From Cinclus cinclus (taxonomy: Eukaryota > Chordata > Aves > Passeriformes > Cinclidae): a stretch of DNA of 64,000 nucleotides. A program made the position numbers and the translations under genes. The notes below the pieces were generated by a model. It searched no databases, had not been told where the DNA came from, and was given only the letters and a program-made list of their open reading frames with translations. This document shows positions 34,747 through 46,050 of this stretch, in pieces. Position 1 is the stretch's first letter; every line of letters starts with the position of its first letter. The stretch is taken from NCBI RefSeq assembly GCF_963662255.1, contig NC_085046.1, positions 52,980,570 through 53,044,569 of the forward strand. The letters run 5' to 3'.

Positions 34747-36149
34747 TTGGAAAGATTTGCAGCAAATAGCAAGGAGAAGACTGGTTATATCTTTTGACTT
34801 TTAGCTGTAAAAAATCATTTAACATTCTCTGATAAGCCTCTTGATTTAAACAGAGAGGCAATTTCTTCTCCCTGGGAGTTCCATTTGAGTGAGTCTGGCC
34901 CCAAAACTTCACAGGCTCAAATCTCTGGAACCAAATTCCAGGAAACATTCGTATGTGGATGATGCATCTGTAACAGATACAAAGGGAAGAGTGGAAACAT
35001 TTGGATACTAGGAGCCAGAATAATTTATAACTCCAGCTGGTACTCCTCTTTTTTCAGGTGAAATGTCTTAAGGGGAGGAGAACCTGTCATGTTTTGCCCC
35101 ATGTCTTGCCTTTTCTACATATTTAGGCTTTCCCCCCATGAACTATTCAAACGAAGCCAGTTTCATGAGTGCAGAGAGCCAGCACTAGTTTGGTCTTCTG
35201 CTCTCCAACATCCTGCACAAAGACTTCCAAGGATCATTCTCACTGTATTTTTCTGGATTCACACTAGTGTGTATGTGACAGCAGACTGCAAGTCTCTCTG
35301 TGAGCTCAAGCAGCCACACACAAGGTGTGGATCCTAATGCCTGACCTGACTGTGTCTTTCTGGATACTGCCAGAGCAGAGCCATTTATCCAAAATAAGCA
35401 TCCAGAGGGCATAGATCAGGGTAGATTTTGGGAGGGAGCAGAGGAATACAGGGATTCCCCTGTATCCTGCAACCCCATTTCTACTGTGATGATGTTGCTG
35501 ACCTTCCATATATAGATCAGTAGTGAAACTTTTCCATGGAAAGAAAAGGGCATTTAAAAAATCAACAGACATGGAAGTTATGAGAAACTGATTTCCAGTT
35601 GCCTTACATTTCCAAATGAGATTTGTGGCACATCAGAGATCACCCAGCACTTATTTGCAAGGCTGAGTATCTACAGGAGGCAACAGAATCAGTACATATA
35701 AATTTTGGATTGCAAGTGAGGTTTCCACAATCCAGCCCATTGTCTCTTTAACTTTATGGTCTGTTCAAATGCTCAGGGCTTGTGCTCCAACATAAATACA
35801 TTGCCTGAATTTCCCTCCCCCTACATTACTCCTCTTGAGCTCTAGAAGATTATAGGAAATAGATAAAAAGCTGCTTGTTTCTTTGACAAATGCAAGGCTT
35901 AAAGACCACCCTCTGCTCTTGAGCAAAATTAGCTTATCTTTACCCCAAAAAATGTTTTTGCTAAATACGAGCAATCATTTGTGTGTGGCCTGCATGAGAC
36001 GCTCAATTCATCTTATTAGAGGTTATCCTTTGAGGAGCTTTAAAAGGAAATGCATTGTTCTTAATTATTCTTATCTCAACAGCTGTATACTTCCTGGGTT
36101 TGATTAAAAAAAAAAAGGAAAGAATATGCAAAGAAAGATTATACTGAAA

Positions 36150-36215
36150 GCTGGAGATGGGTCTGAACCCAGATTGCAGAGTTGAACCTCAGCTCTTAGT
36201 GTGTGCTAAACTATC
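36150..36215 (-). mobile_element. Possible MIR-type SINE relic, antisense
   Basis: The order GGGTCTGAACCCAG, then AACCTCAGCTCTTAG and GTGCTAAACTATC, resembles the antisense of a MIR tRNA-like head. Divergence is high and the match is from memory. Chance similarity cannot be excluded. Confidence 0.3.
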
Positions 36216-37361
36216 TTCCTCTTTTACTTCAAGGTATGTGTCCTTTCTCTTCTTTCGAAATTAAAGCATGAAACTGAAAACAACAGAAAATCTTAGAAGA
36301 ACAGGTTTAACCTCTCTGTTTTTAAACTTGCGCTAATGATCTTGTATCAGAAAATGGTAAACAAGATTGGTGAGGAAATACTCCTGTGTCATTCTTGCAC
36401 CCCAAGCAACCCTGAAAAATTTTGTAAATACTTCCATCAGAAAGGCCCAAACTCAGTAATTATTTTCCATTCAGTGAAAATTTAAAAAAAAAAAAAAATC
36501 AAAGCAAATTGAGATTTGGGTGAAATTTACTACCATGCTAAAAAGCCGCTTTATGTTGGTTAAATGTTTGCACAAAAAGTGACATTTGCTGTGATGCTGT
36601 ACGGTTGTCACAAGCTGCTAACCACTTTGAAGTGGAGCAGCACATAATGGATCGAATTCTCTGCAGAGTCCAGTGCCAGAGTTTCAAGTGCCTGGCATCC
36701 CACATTTGGTCCAGATTCTCTGAAGTGGTCAGCATCCAGCAGCTTCTATTGTGACAATAAGTGGAAGATGTTTTGCAAAAGGGCTTAGCTACCAAGCTGC
36801 TGAATTCTTCTGAAAAATCTGGTCCAGGATGGTATTGAAGGCAGTTTCATCTGGTTTTTTGAACCAGCTGTTGAATGCGAGTGGATTCCTTGAACTGCTG
36901 ATTATGACATACCTCCTCTGTAAAATGCTGCCCCCTCCCCAGCAACCAGGTATTTGGTGCATCCTCCTTCAAACTGGTACCATTTTATCATCTCAAAAAT
37001 GCTTATTTTCCGTCCATTCCATCTTCTTAGGCTCAGCCCCAACCCCTATGTTTACATACAGAAGGCTTTCTTCCCATAGTTCAAGGCTGAACCCAGCAAT
37101 ATTGAGAGGACAATATGTTTCTCTCTTGGTCTCTTACTAACTGATACGCTGAACAATGAGCACTGTTTCAAGCTGTGAGAGTTGGACTGTGCTAGAAGCA
37201 TTAGTCCTCGTACACACTTCATATTGAGGTATATATGTGTGCTGTGAAAAGGCATATGAAATCAAAAGGAATTATACACCACTAACAGTATTAGCTGCAG
37301 AAGCCTTATTTTATCCAACTTTGTAAACTTTGGCCTCACCTTCCTTACACTCTAAATTACC

Positions 37362-37426
37362 AATTTAAAGGTAATTCAGGTAATTTAAAGGTAATGGTAG
37401 TTACATTAATATACTAATTTAAAGGT
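37362..37426. repeat. Three spaced copies of AATTTAAAGGT
   Basis: Exact copies of the 11-mer start at 37362, 37382 and 37416. Two of them continue as GGTAAT. This looks like a small decayed tandem array or a cluster of identical binding sites. Confidence 0.8.
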
Positions 37427-37529
37427 GCAAATATAAGTTAAGCAACTGCCACAACTGCTAAGCACACTGCTTTGTCTCTTAGCCATGAAGGAGGAAGTTG
37501 GAGGATAAGCTCCCGTGTTTGAGTCATTT

Positions 37530-37914
37530 CCCAAGCTTATCCAGGTTCCTCTGGGTTGCATCCCATCTCTCAAGCAATGCTACTACTCAGCTTGGTGTCA
37601 TCTGCAAGCTTGCTGAGAGTGGACTCCACCTCTTTGTTTGTAATTGATGAAGTTCGAAGAAACAGCACTGGGTCCCAGTATTACCCTGAGGAACACCACT
37701 TGTCACTAATCTCCATCCAGAAGAGTCTACCACTGTGCCGATGCAACTGTCCAACCGCATTTGATGGATGGACCATATAGTCAAATCCGTCTATCTCCAG
37801 TTTGGAGAGAAGGATGCTCTGGGGAATGATGTCAAAGGCATTACAAAAGTCCAGATAAATGACATCTGTAGCTCTTCTCTTGTCCATTGATAAAGCCACA
37901 CCATCATAGAAGGG
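37530..37914 (-). mobile_element. CR1 LINE fragment, reverse-transcriptase domain, antisense and frameshifted
   Basis: On the minus strand the translation includes [18 protein letters not shown] and, further on, [13 protein letters not shown]. These are the CR1 reverse-transcriptase finger and palm motifs. The catalytic box reads LADDTKL in another frame near 37590-37612, so at least one frameshift separates the motifs. Neither the endonuclease domain nor the 3' UTR is attached. It is a dead internal fragment of about 385 bases. CR1 is the dominant LINE of birds. Confidence 0.92.
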
Positions 37915-40900
37915 TCAGTGTGTGCTTCACACAGCACACTGAGGAGTTCACAGGTGTGCTGAGAAAGGCATGTGCAAAAACGGCTCCTTCTGAAGTGGAA
38001 CTGTCAAGTGGCCACATAGGATGGCTGGAGCCCTATGGATGTTGCATAACATGTGACATGGTCCACTACGTAGAACTTTCCTTAACTAGTTTCCCCTGTG
38101 GACTTCAGAGTGAAGAAGCTGCCCAGTCTTTATGGTGTTATCACCACTGCACAAACAAGAGGCTTGTTAGCCATCCAAGGCACTCACTTTCCTCCCAGAA
38201 AGCACATGGTAAACCACTAGAATATACTGGCCGCTTGTTGCCTTTTTCTTTTTTTTTGGTGGCATTTCTAAAAGAGTTAATCTTGAACATGGTATAAAGA
38301 ACTTCAGTAGGTGTCCCTGCAGATATAGTGCCAGGTTAATCTTTAGCAGAAAGGAACAAGCAGCTACTACCCAAAGAGGACAGCATACTACATGTAACTC
38401 ATGTTTCTCCTATATTTTTGACTTTGGAAGAGATATTTTGATTTCCAATAATTCTTAAATTTCAAGCAAGTACAAAACATGCTGGTTTCAAATATCAAAA
38501 TCTAAGTGATTTTTTCATTACAATCATTCCTTGGTGCACTAGCTGCACGGTGATAATGGGTAATGAATCAGTTTGTGATGGGAGCTCTCTACTGGTGTTC
38601 ACACAGTTGTGAAGAGGTTCTGGCTGTTGGTGGGTTCAGTGAGGACTGGTATACTTTTTGTACAGACCATGACCCAGTTAATATGAGCCTGCATGTAAAG
38701 GTTGCCTCCTCTCCACACAGCAACTACTGAAAGCACCTAGACACTATTTTACTGTAAGAAACACTCCTAGTTAAGCAGCGTTATCTCAGAAGTCCGAGCT
38801 GCATTTGAAGAAAAATGCCCAGCTACATCATTAGAGGGTTTGGGTGTTCCTTCCCAAATGATACAGCCTCCATTTCTAATCCCCAAACAGTGATGGTTTT
38901 GCTCTGATTTCTCATTAGTGAAAGGCTACAGCAGCAGTACAAGATTAATGACTGCAGCACAGCCTCACTCAATACCTACAGCAACAGCAGCTGTTACCTC
39001 ATGCAAAACAATATTTTTCTCTGGAGAACTCATTCTACCCACACCAGCAGTAGAGATAAGGACATTTACAGTTTCCTAAATGTCTTATCTTTATCTCTGG
39101 ACTCAGTGAATGTATAAGGCACCACTGCTAGGCATGAAACAAAGAGAAAAAAAAAAAACAAAACAAAACCAAACCTCCACAAAGCTTAAAGGTGCACTAC
39201 AGCCAGATTTAAAGGAAACACCAAGGGGGTATGGCAACAGGCCATCCCTTCCAAAATAAGCCCTGACTCCTATCCAGACATATGTTTCTCAAAGAGCAAA
39301 ACTGCCAAGCAGTTATTGATAAGAGAGGAATTGTTTTTAAATGCTTGTTTTTATATTAAAAATTAACATCTGCTGCTGAAGAGAACCTGACTGTTAACGG
39401 GAACTTTAGTGCACTGTTCATGCAGAAATAACTATTCACCAACACCACAGAGATCCAACAGGACAAAAAAATAGCTTGACTCATCCAGACAGTAATTCAA
39501 AGCAGCAAAATATACCCAATCCTACCCAAAACCCCATCATGCATTTTCCACGTGGAAAGTAGATGTCTCCCACAGAGAATATCTTGTTGTCCTAAGGGCT
39601 TCTGAAGTTGCACTAGAAAAAACTATCTCCCAACAAGTCATGCAATATTAAAGGATGCATTGCTACTTAATCACACATGTACATAATTTTGTACAGCTTT
39701 GTACACTTACATTGTTGTTAGTGATACAATTTAGCTAGTACTTGACCAGAGGAATGATTGAGAAGTCTCTGCACATACAATGATCCTAGCAAAGGGCTGG
39801 GGTTGTCCAGTATCAATTATGAAAAAGCCCATGTTGTACCAGTTGTCCTACATAATGCAAAACACTTACCTGCTTTACAGCAACAGCTTGAGCACAAACT
39901 GATTTGGATAAGGCTTATTCTCTTGATGGAGTCCTAGAAGTGTCCATCTGGTTCATATTTTGGTGAAGATGTAAACATGCTCCAGTAAAACTGGTCTCAT
40001 TTTACGACCTTGGGTGAAGCATCAGGCTGATTCTAAACGTGTGCATGGGATTATGACTATCATTCATCACACAGCAACCAGAAGAGATGAGAACAAGCCA
40101 CCCACTCTTAGTTGCCCCAATGTTTCCAGCAGCTAATGGACTCTGTTGAGTAGAAAGGAAGGACTGCACATTTCTGAACCAAGAGGATTTCTCACATCAT
40201 AAACAAGAAGGATGAATGCAATTTTAGCAGAAGATATCGATCCCTTTTCTTTAAATTTAGAAATGGGTGAAACAGCTCAGACAACATAAAGTCTGATTTC
40301 CTCTAGAGCCTTGAGATGGCCTTAGCAGAAAATTAGATATAATAGACATGTTAAAATAACTAGATCCCATTTGAAAACATCAAAGAAACAGAAACACCAC
40401 AGGCCACATTTTAAAAAACTGGCTGCCTGAACAGTGAAAGGAGGACTGTGTAAGCACCACCTCATATACCAAATATGCACTGATGTGTGCGAAAAAAGGA
40501 TACTCACATATCCCACCACCATTTCTCCTCAGGCAGTTGTCCATTCCCTTACAAAAATCTGGTCTTGTACAGACAGAAAATAATCAAAGCCATTTGTAAG
40601 AACATTTGGGCTATCTAATTTTGAAAACATACCCCTAAATGATACACTCTGCTTTATGAGGACTGGTATGCTCTACCAACATGCAGAGCTGTTGCCAATA
40701 TTAGTATTTGGGCTGGTTCAAATTTCCGTACAAAGCTTGATTTTAAGTACATTCATTTTTGAGCACTCAAATGGAAACACTGACTTTTGGAAGGCAGATT
40801 TTCAGTACGCTTGTTTTCAAATAAGCTCTTTAGGATGTTTCCTGCTAGACCTCTCTCAAGAGTCTGTAGGCAATTTTTGAAAGACAACCTCAATCAAATA

Positions 40901-42788
40901 TTTTCTCTCTACTATGTTCCTTTTTACCATGCTTCCTGGGAAGACTAGTGTCATGGTGTAGTTTCCACGTATTGCAGAGAATGGAAAAAAACCCCAGTTT
41001 GACAGCACCAGACTCGAAGCTATTCTGTCAAACTGCAAGAAGAGGTGAGAAAAGCAAAAATCATTTTAGTGCATCTAAATGCTTCAGAATGAGGATTAAA
41101 TTAACAAACTCTAGGGAGCTTGAGGTGAGCTGGCTGAGGCCCAGTCACTCCAGCCCACAGCCCTTGCAGGGCCCCTGGGGAGCTACTCCCTGCCCTGGGC
41201 ACGCATCAAGGGAAAATGGATCAGGAGGATGGGCGTGAAGCTGGCTGAGCAGCCCAGAGGCTCTGGCCCAAGATTTTGCCAAGTTTTATAACAAACATTT
41301 GTGGGTCCCAATGAGAAACACTTCAAAACACTAGAGTTCACACTGCAGGCAGCAACTGCAGAGCACATGGCTTATTTATTTATTTATTGTCATGTATTAA
41401 CTGAAAATGAAATTGTTTCTACACTTTTTAAACGGAGCATGGGCTGGAAGCATGGAGGGGGAGGGTGCATGGTGTAAAAAACTATTACTTGCCCAGTGCA
41501 GTGGAAGGTCTATTTTTCCACCAGGGAAAGAAAGAAGCATCCTGAATTGATGCACTGCAAAGCCACAGCAGCTCCTGCAGGCTGGGTCCATCACAAGCCG
41601 ACCCTTTTTAAAACTTGTGAGTCAGATTTAGCACTCAAAAATTGAGGACCAAACAGCACATATGTTTTGTTCAAGCTTCCCTGCACAGCTCTGCCTGCAC
41701 AGAGCATCTTCACCATGTCCTGCAATAACCTTGTTCTCCCAGGCCCTGGGAAGAGACTTGTGTAATTTTCTCATAATTTGATTTCTTGCATGGATTTTTC
41801 TATAGCCCGCCTCACCAAAACACAGTCAGGGTCTCTAATCATGGAGCCTTTACATCTCTCAATCGTGTCTGTCAAATTGAGCAGTGGTATTATTCCACTT
41901 ATTTCTGTTTTTCAGATGCAGAGATGCTCTCCTCCAGAGCCAGCCCAGGAGAAGTGGGGAGAGGTGAGCTCTGAGTGCAGTTGGCAGTGCAGGTGAGAGG
42001 ATCACGCCTTTCTGTCAGGGTCTGTGAAAGCTGACTGGGAATTACCATTGCCACAGCCTCATAAAAAAACATGTGGGTGCAAGCTAGCACATTCCAAACC
42101 CTGACACGTAGAAGTAGAGGCAGCTCCCTTGATTGGTCCATTTATAAATCCTGTGGACTTGAAAGGTCCAAAAGGTCAGTGCCCTGTAGGGGGAATATCT
42201 GGCAATATCAGCTTTCAGCTGCCATGACACCTGTCTGAACAATGATCTCCCAAAAGTACTAAACATCTGCAAAATTCTGAGGTTCTCATTCAGATTTACA
42301 AATTTCTGTTCTCTTTGTATTATTGCAGTATTATTTAAATGCAGCAGTATCATCCATGAATATTCAGAAAAAAAGCTAAAAAGTTTAAGAAAATAACCAA
42401 ACTACTGGGGGCGTGTATGTGCCTCTAAAAACTAAGACTCCAACACTGATCTAAACCAGACTGTTTCTTTCCTTCCCCCCATCTGCCTCAGAGAACTGGA
42501 AGGGAAAAGACTCCTTCAGTCTTGGAGTCTGTAAACCTTTCCCCTCCCTAATATCCGAGACAAGACTTAAAGAAGAACCAGTCTGGAACAGGACATGAAA
42601 AATCCTCTGAAAAATGACTAGAGGCCTAATGCTGTCACTGTCCCATGTTTATTTTTCTTTCTTTGATGTCTGATGTCAAAGAAAAAATAATGTCATCTGC
42701 TGGAAATTCAAACATGTTTGCATTTTGAGGTAATTAGAATTAATGTCGGAGGGCAAAACTAACACTGGGCCACTCCAGTCTTTCCCAT
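37915..42788. other. Intergenic sequence
   Basis: I see no exon, RNA gene or recognisable transposon. It includes an A-rich run with AAAAC units (39147-39171) and a short (ATTT)n tract near 41374-41388. The stretch 41100-41290 is locally GC-rich without a clear CpG excess. Confidence 0.55.
39147..39171. repeat. A-rich run with (AAAAC)n
   Basis: Twelve As are followed by CAAAACAAAACC, a short impure microsatellite. Confidence 0.85.
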
Positions 42789-42883
42789 GTGGGGAAAACA
42801 TTCCGTAATGACTTACATTAAATCTGGGAGCTGGCAGACAGTCAGGAGCAGTACGGATTCAGGCAACAGGGTAATATTTCAAA
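42789..42883. repeat. Dispersed repeat copy A (paired with 48182-48280)
   Basis: The colinear blocks GAAAACATT, GACTTACATT, GGGAGCTGGC, GATTCAGGCAA and GTAATATTTCAAAA recur in the same order and spacing at 48182-48280. The two copies are diverged, so both belong to an old interspersed family or an ancient local duplication. I cannot name the family. Confidence 0.6.
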
Positions 42884-42909
42884 AGAAATTTCCTAAAAAA
42901 CCAAAAAGT

Positions 42910-42968
42910 AAAGTAAAATAAAATAAAATAAAATAAATAAAACAAAACTAAATAAAATAAAATAAATA
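42910..42968. repeat. (AAAAT)n / (AAAT)n microsatellite
   Basis: Repeated TAAAA units run from about 42910, interrupted by AACAAAAC, and end near AATAAATATC. Confidence 0.95.
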
Positions 42969-43009
42969 TCTATATGTGAATTAATTCATAAATTATGGCT
43001 GTCTGACTG

Positions 43010-43270
43010 TGTTGCTCCAATTCCAGAAGGGTGTAACTCTGTTGAAAATCGATGGCTGACAAGGGTGTAAATCAGTAATGGCAGCCCTGGTTCAAGACCA
43101 CCACTGCTTCCTAAGTACTCTGTACCCACAATTGCAGCCAGATTTTTTAAAGAGCTCAAGCCCCCATTCACATTCAAACAAGGGCCAGATTTTTGTAAGT
43201 GCTTAGCACGCAGTTTCTCCCCATTGTGGCACTAATGGCAACACGCAGAGCACTTTTGGAAAATTGATCA
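43010..43270. repeat. Relic of an old amniote repeat with palindromic core
   Basis: The 43020-43085 part contains GGGTGTAACTCTGTTGAAAA and GGGTGTAAATCAGTAATGGC. The 43180-43265 part contains CCAGATTTTTGTAAGTGCTTAGCAC and its near-complement GCAGAGCACTTTTGGAAAA. I recognise both as degenerate forms of sequences very common in reptile genomes, but I cannot assign a Repbase name. Confidence 0.45.
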
Positions 43271-45954
43271 TACATGTTTGTTTTGGAAGAGAGCTTGCCA
43301 CCCCTATACATGTTGAGTAGCACCTCACTCAGTGAAGAATCCTACTAAGCAGTACTTCTCTGTGTGAGTATTGCTGCAAAAGGACTCTCAAAAGGAAATT
43401 GCAAGCCATGTTGCTCAATGCCATACTGGATGAATATCAGAGATTCTGGTTATTACTAATCTATAAAAAACCTGGCCTGAATATAATAAAACAGAACTGA
43501 ACAACTATGGGTTAAACCTTGGCTCATGAGAAACAACTTGATCCACATAGGACAAAAAGAAAAAAAAAAGGTTATTTCTGGACTGAGGACTTTCAGTTGA
43601 ATTACTCAGCTGTCTTCAGGGGTTAAAAATAGAAAAGCAACCTTTTCCAGTTCAAAGAAAATAAATGGCTACACTTATCTGTGTGGGTAATTAAAACCAG
43701 CTGAGCTCCAAGAGCTGAAATCCTCCACACAGCTAGTCCTTACTGAGGAGTAGCTTCCTATGAGCATTTGACATATTAGAAAAAATTACATTAATAAAGA
43801 TTGCTATGAGTTAAGTATAATGCAGATTGTGCCAACATTCAAAGGCAGGTTATCGGCGATAGAAGTATGGAACAGATTAAAACATTCAAACACCAAAAGA
43901 GAAAACTTTTCACATGAGTTGATTATGACATCTGCTGAGTTAAAAGCAGAACAAATGCTGTATTTTCCCTTCTGTAACTTTGCAGAAGTGCATACCCTGG
44001 CTCTTGGCATTGCACAGCTGTTGTGGCAACTCAAATGAGTGCAAGGATGGCTAATGGACTCACATGGTGCGTCTTGTGCTGCATTTCCACCTCATCACTT
44101 CCCCAAGAATCATGGGAACGTCAATAATTATTTTCCCCTTTTCAAGGACTATAAATGAGTTTCTCTTTGTCTGCTTTTTCTAACAGGTCATGTGGTCCAA
44201 GAGATAAATATGAAAGAAATTATGGAGGGCCATTTCTGCCGGCTGAGCCAACTCTCACTCAGTGAGCTTGGGCAGAGTGACTGTGTGTGAAAAGAAGAGA
44301 CAGAGTTATAAAGGGGCCGCTTTCATGATACGTCTTGCTCATCTGTTCGTGGTCACATCGGAACTCTCCTCTAACTCCTTGTGTGTGCAGCTGAAGCCCT
44401 GGTCTTACATAAGCGTAGTTCAGTGGGGTTACCCTTGTTCTGTATCCTGGCATGGACAGTTGTAGAGGAGGTAGGTGGGTATCACACGCTGTCAGCCTGT
44501 GGGATGCCTTTCCAGCCTCTTCACCATGCTGTTGCAGCACATTCTTCTATTGACTTGACAGCCAGATAGCAATTGCAAATGCAACAGATCAGCTAGAACA
44601 ATTGGCAATATCTTTCTGCACAGAGGATAACATTTTAAAAGCCAATTTTTCTTCATGTTTCATCAAAGCAGCCTATAGGAAAATGAAATCCCAAACTTTG
44701 ATTATAATCCAGATCATCAGTCTTTTTAAGCCTGCAAAGCTGAAAGTACATACGTCTTATATTTACAACATATTTTCTTTATTTAGTTGTGGCCAAAAAA
44801 AGTAAAGCAATAGCATACTGTCCTTTTCAAATTTACATTGGCCCATACAAACAACTCCAAAGACAATTTCCGTAATCTGCAACTGCCTCCCAGGCCTGGA
44901 CTTAACCAGGCTGTTTGCCATGTTGACAAGACAAAAGCATTTCTAACAACTGTAGAAGCCTATTCCTGTGAATGTCAAGGCCATACAAATTCCTGGGCCC
45001 TGAGTACTGCCTACACATCAGATGTGCTCTAGCCACAGCCAAGGAGGAGGCTAGAAGATGAGGAAGAGGGCCATGGAATTAATTTCTTGCTGCTTTCTTC
45101 AGCCCTGACCTCTGCTGCTTCTCATCTCCCTACCCTGTTAACCTTCCCCCATTTTCCTTCCAAATGCAGGATTGCCTGCTAGGGGCAATATCCATTTATG
45201 CAGCTATTTGCATATAGATGCTAAACCATCAGGGAGTTCTTCTTTTAGAAGAGCATTTGCCCCTTGTCTCCAGCCACCTATTCTCAGGAAAGGCTGATGA
45301 GTAGTGATGCAAAATGGATTGTCAGGAGGCAAGTTCTGACAAAGAAAGGCAGCACAGCCTCAAATCTCTAGGTCTTTTTTTTATCTGCAAAAAATATTTC
45401 TCTCTGTGTGCTTCTTTTCCAAGAACAGCACTACTATCACAGCCTGCCTTCTGCTCAATGCTCTCTCCCTATCTTATTACCTTCTCATGTTCTTCACTGC
45501 TCCTCTCCTTTGTTTTCTCTCTTTTAGTCCTTGTGCTTTCGCTTCCTCCAGCTCCATTTAATTTAGAGCAGCCGAGGTTTGCACAGCATGGGTACAGTGA
45601 GATTAACCAGGTTTGAAAAGTTTGCCTTTGCTGTGCACACATGCTCTGTTTCCTTCCCTCCACTCCCAAATGTAGAAAAATATGTCCAGAACTGCTGTGA
45701 AGTTCCTCAGTGAAGAGCTGGCACAAAGCTTCCTAACCAGAGTAGTGCCATGCCTTTGTCTTGCACAGAAACCCACACACAGCTTACAACAAACAGAATG
45801 CCAACTGTTAATAAGAATAAAAAAAGCCTCCCCACACAACATGCTAGCACTTCAGTTAAAAAAAAAAAAAAGAGAGAAATTAAAAAAGATATCACACAAA
45901 TCACCAGTCTTTCATTGCTTAATGTAGATGTATTGTACCCAAAACTCGTTTCAC
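43271..45954. other. Intergenic sequence
   Basis: No gene or transposon is recognised. A poly-A run lies at 45858-45871. Open frames near 44259-44569 and 45469-45968 overlap on opposite strands and carry no known domain. Confidence 0.55.
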
Positions 45955-46050
45955 TTCATTTGGTGTGAAGCTGTGGTAAGTCCATTAAAGCTGAAGGAGT
46001 TGCATCTGCCTAGAACTGGCGCAAGCCAGATCAAAATCAGATCTGTTACA
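45955..46050. repeat. Relic of the palindromic-core amniote repeat
   Basis: The segment TTTGGTGTGAAGCTGTGG, then GTAAGTCCATTAAAGC and GAAGGAGTTGCATCTG, looks like a decayed copy of the motif ACTCCATTGA/AGTCAATGGAGT, which is self-complementary. It is followed by CAGATCAAAATCAGATC. The family name is not known to me. Confidence 0.4.

Larger units (their letters stand above)
34229..37361. other. Intergenic sequence
   Basis: No gene is recognised. The segment contains the TAAT-rich block, a T/G-rich tract, short poly-A runs (36105-36116, 36484-36497) and a possible MIR relic, listed separately. Confidence 0.55.
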
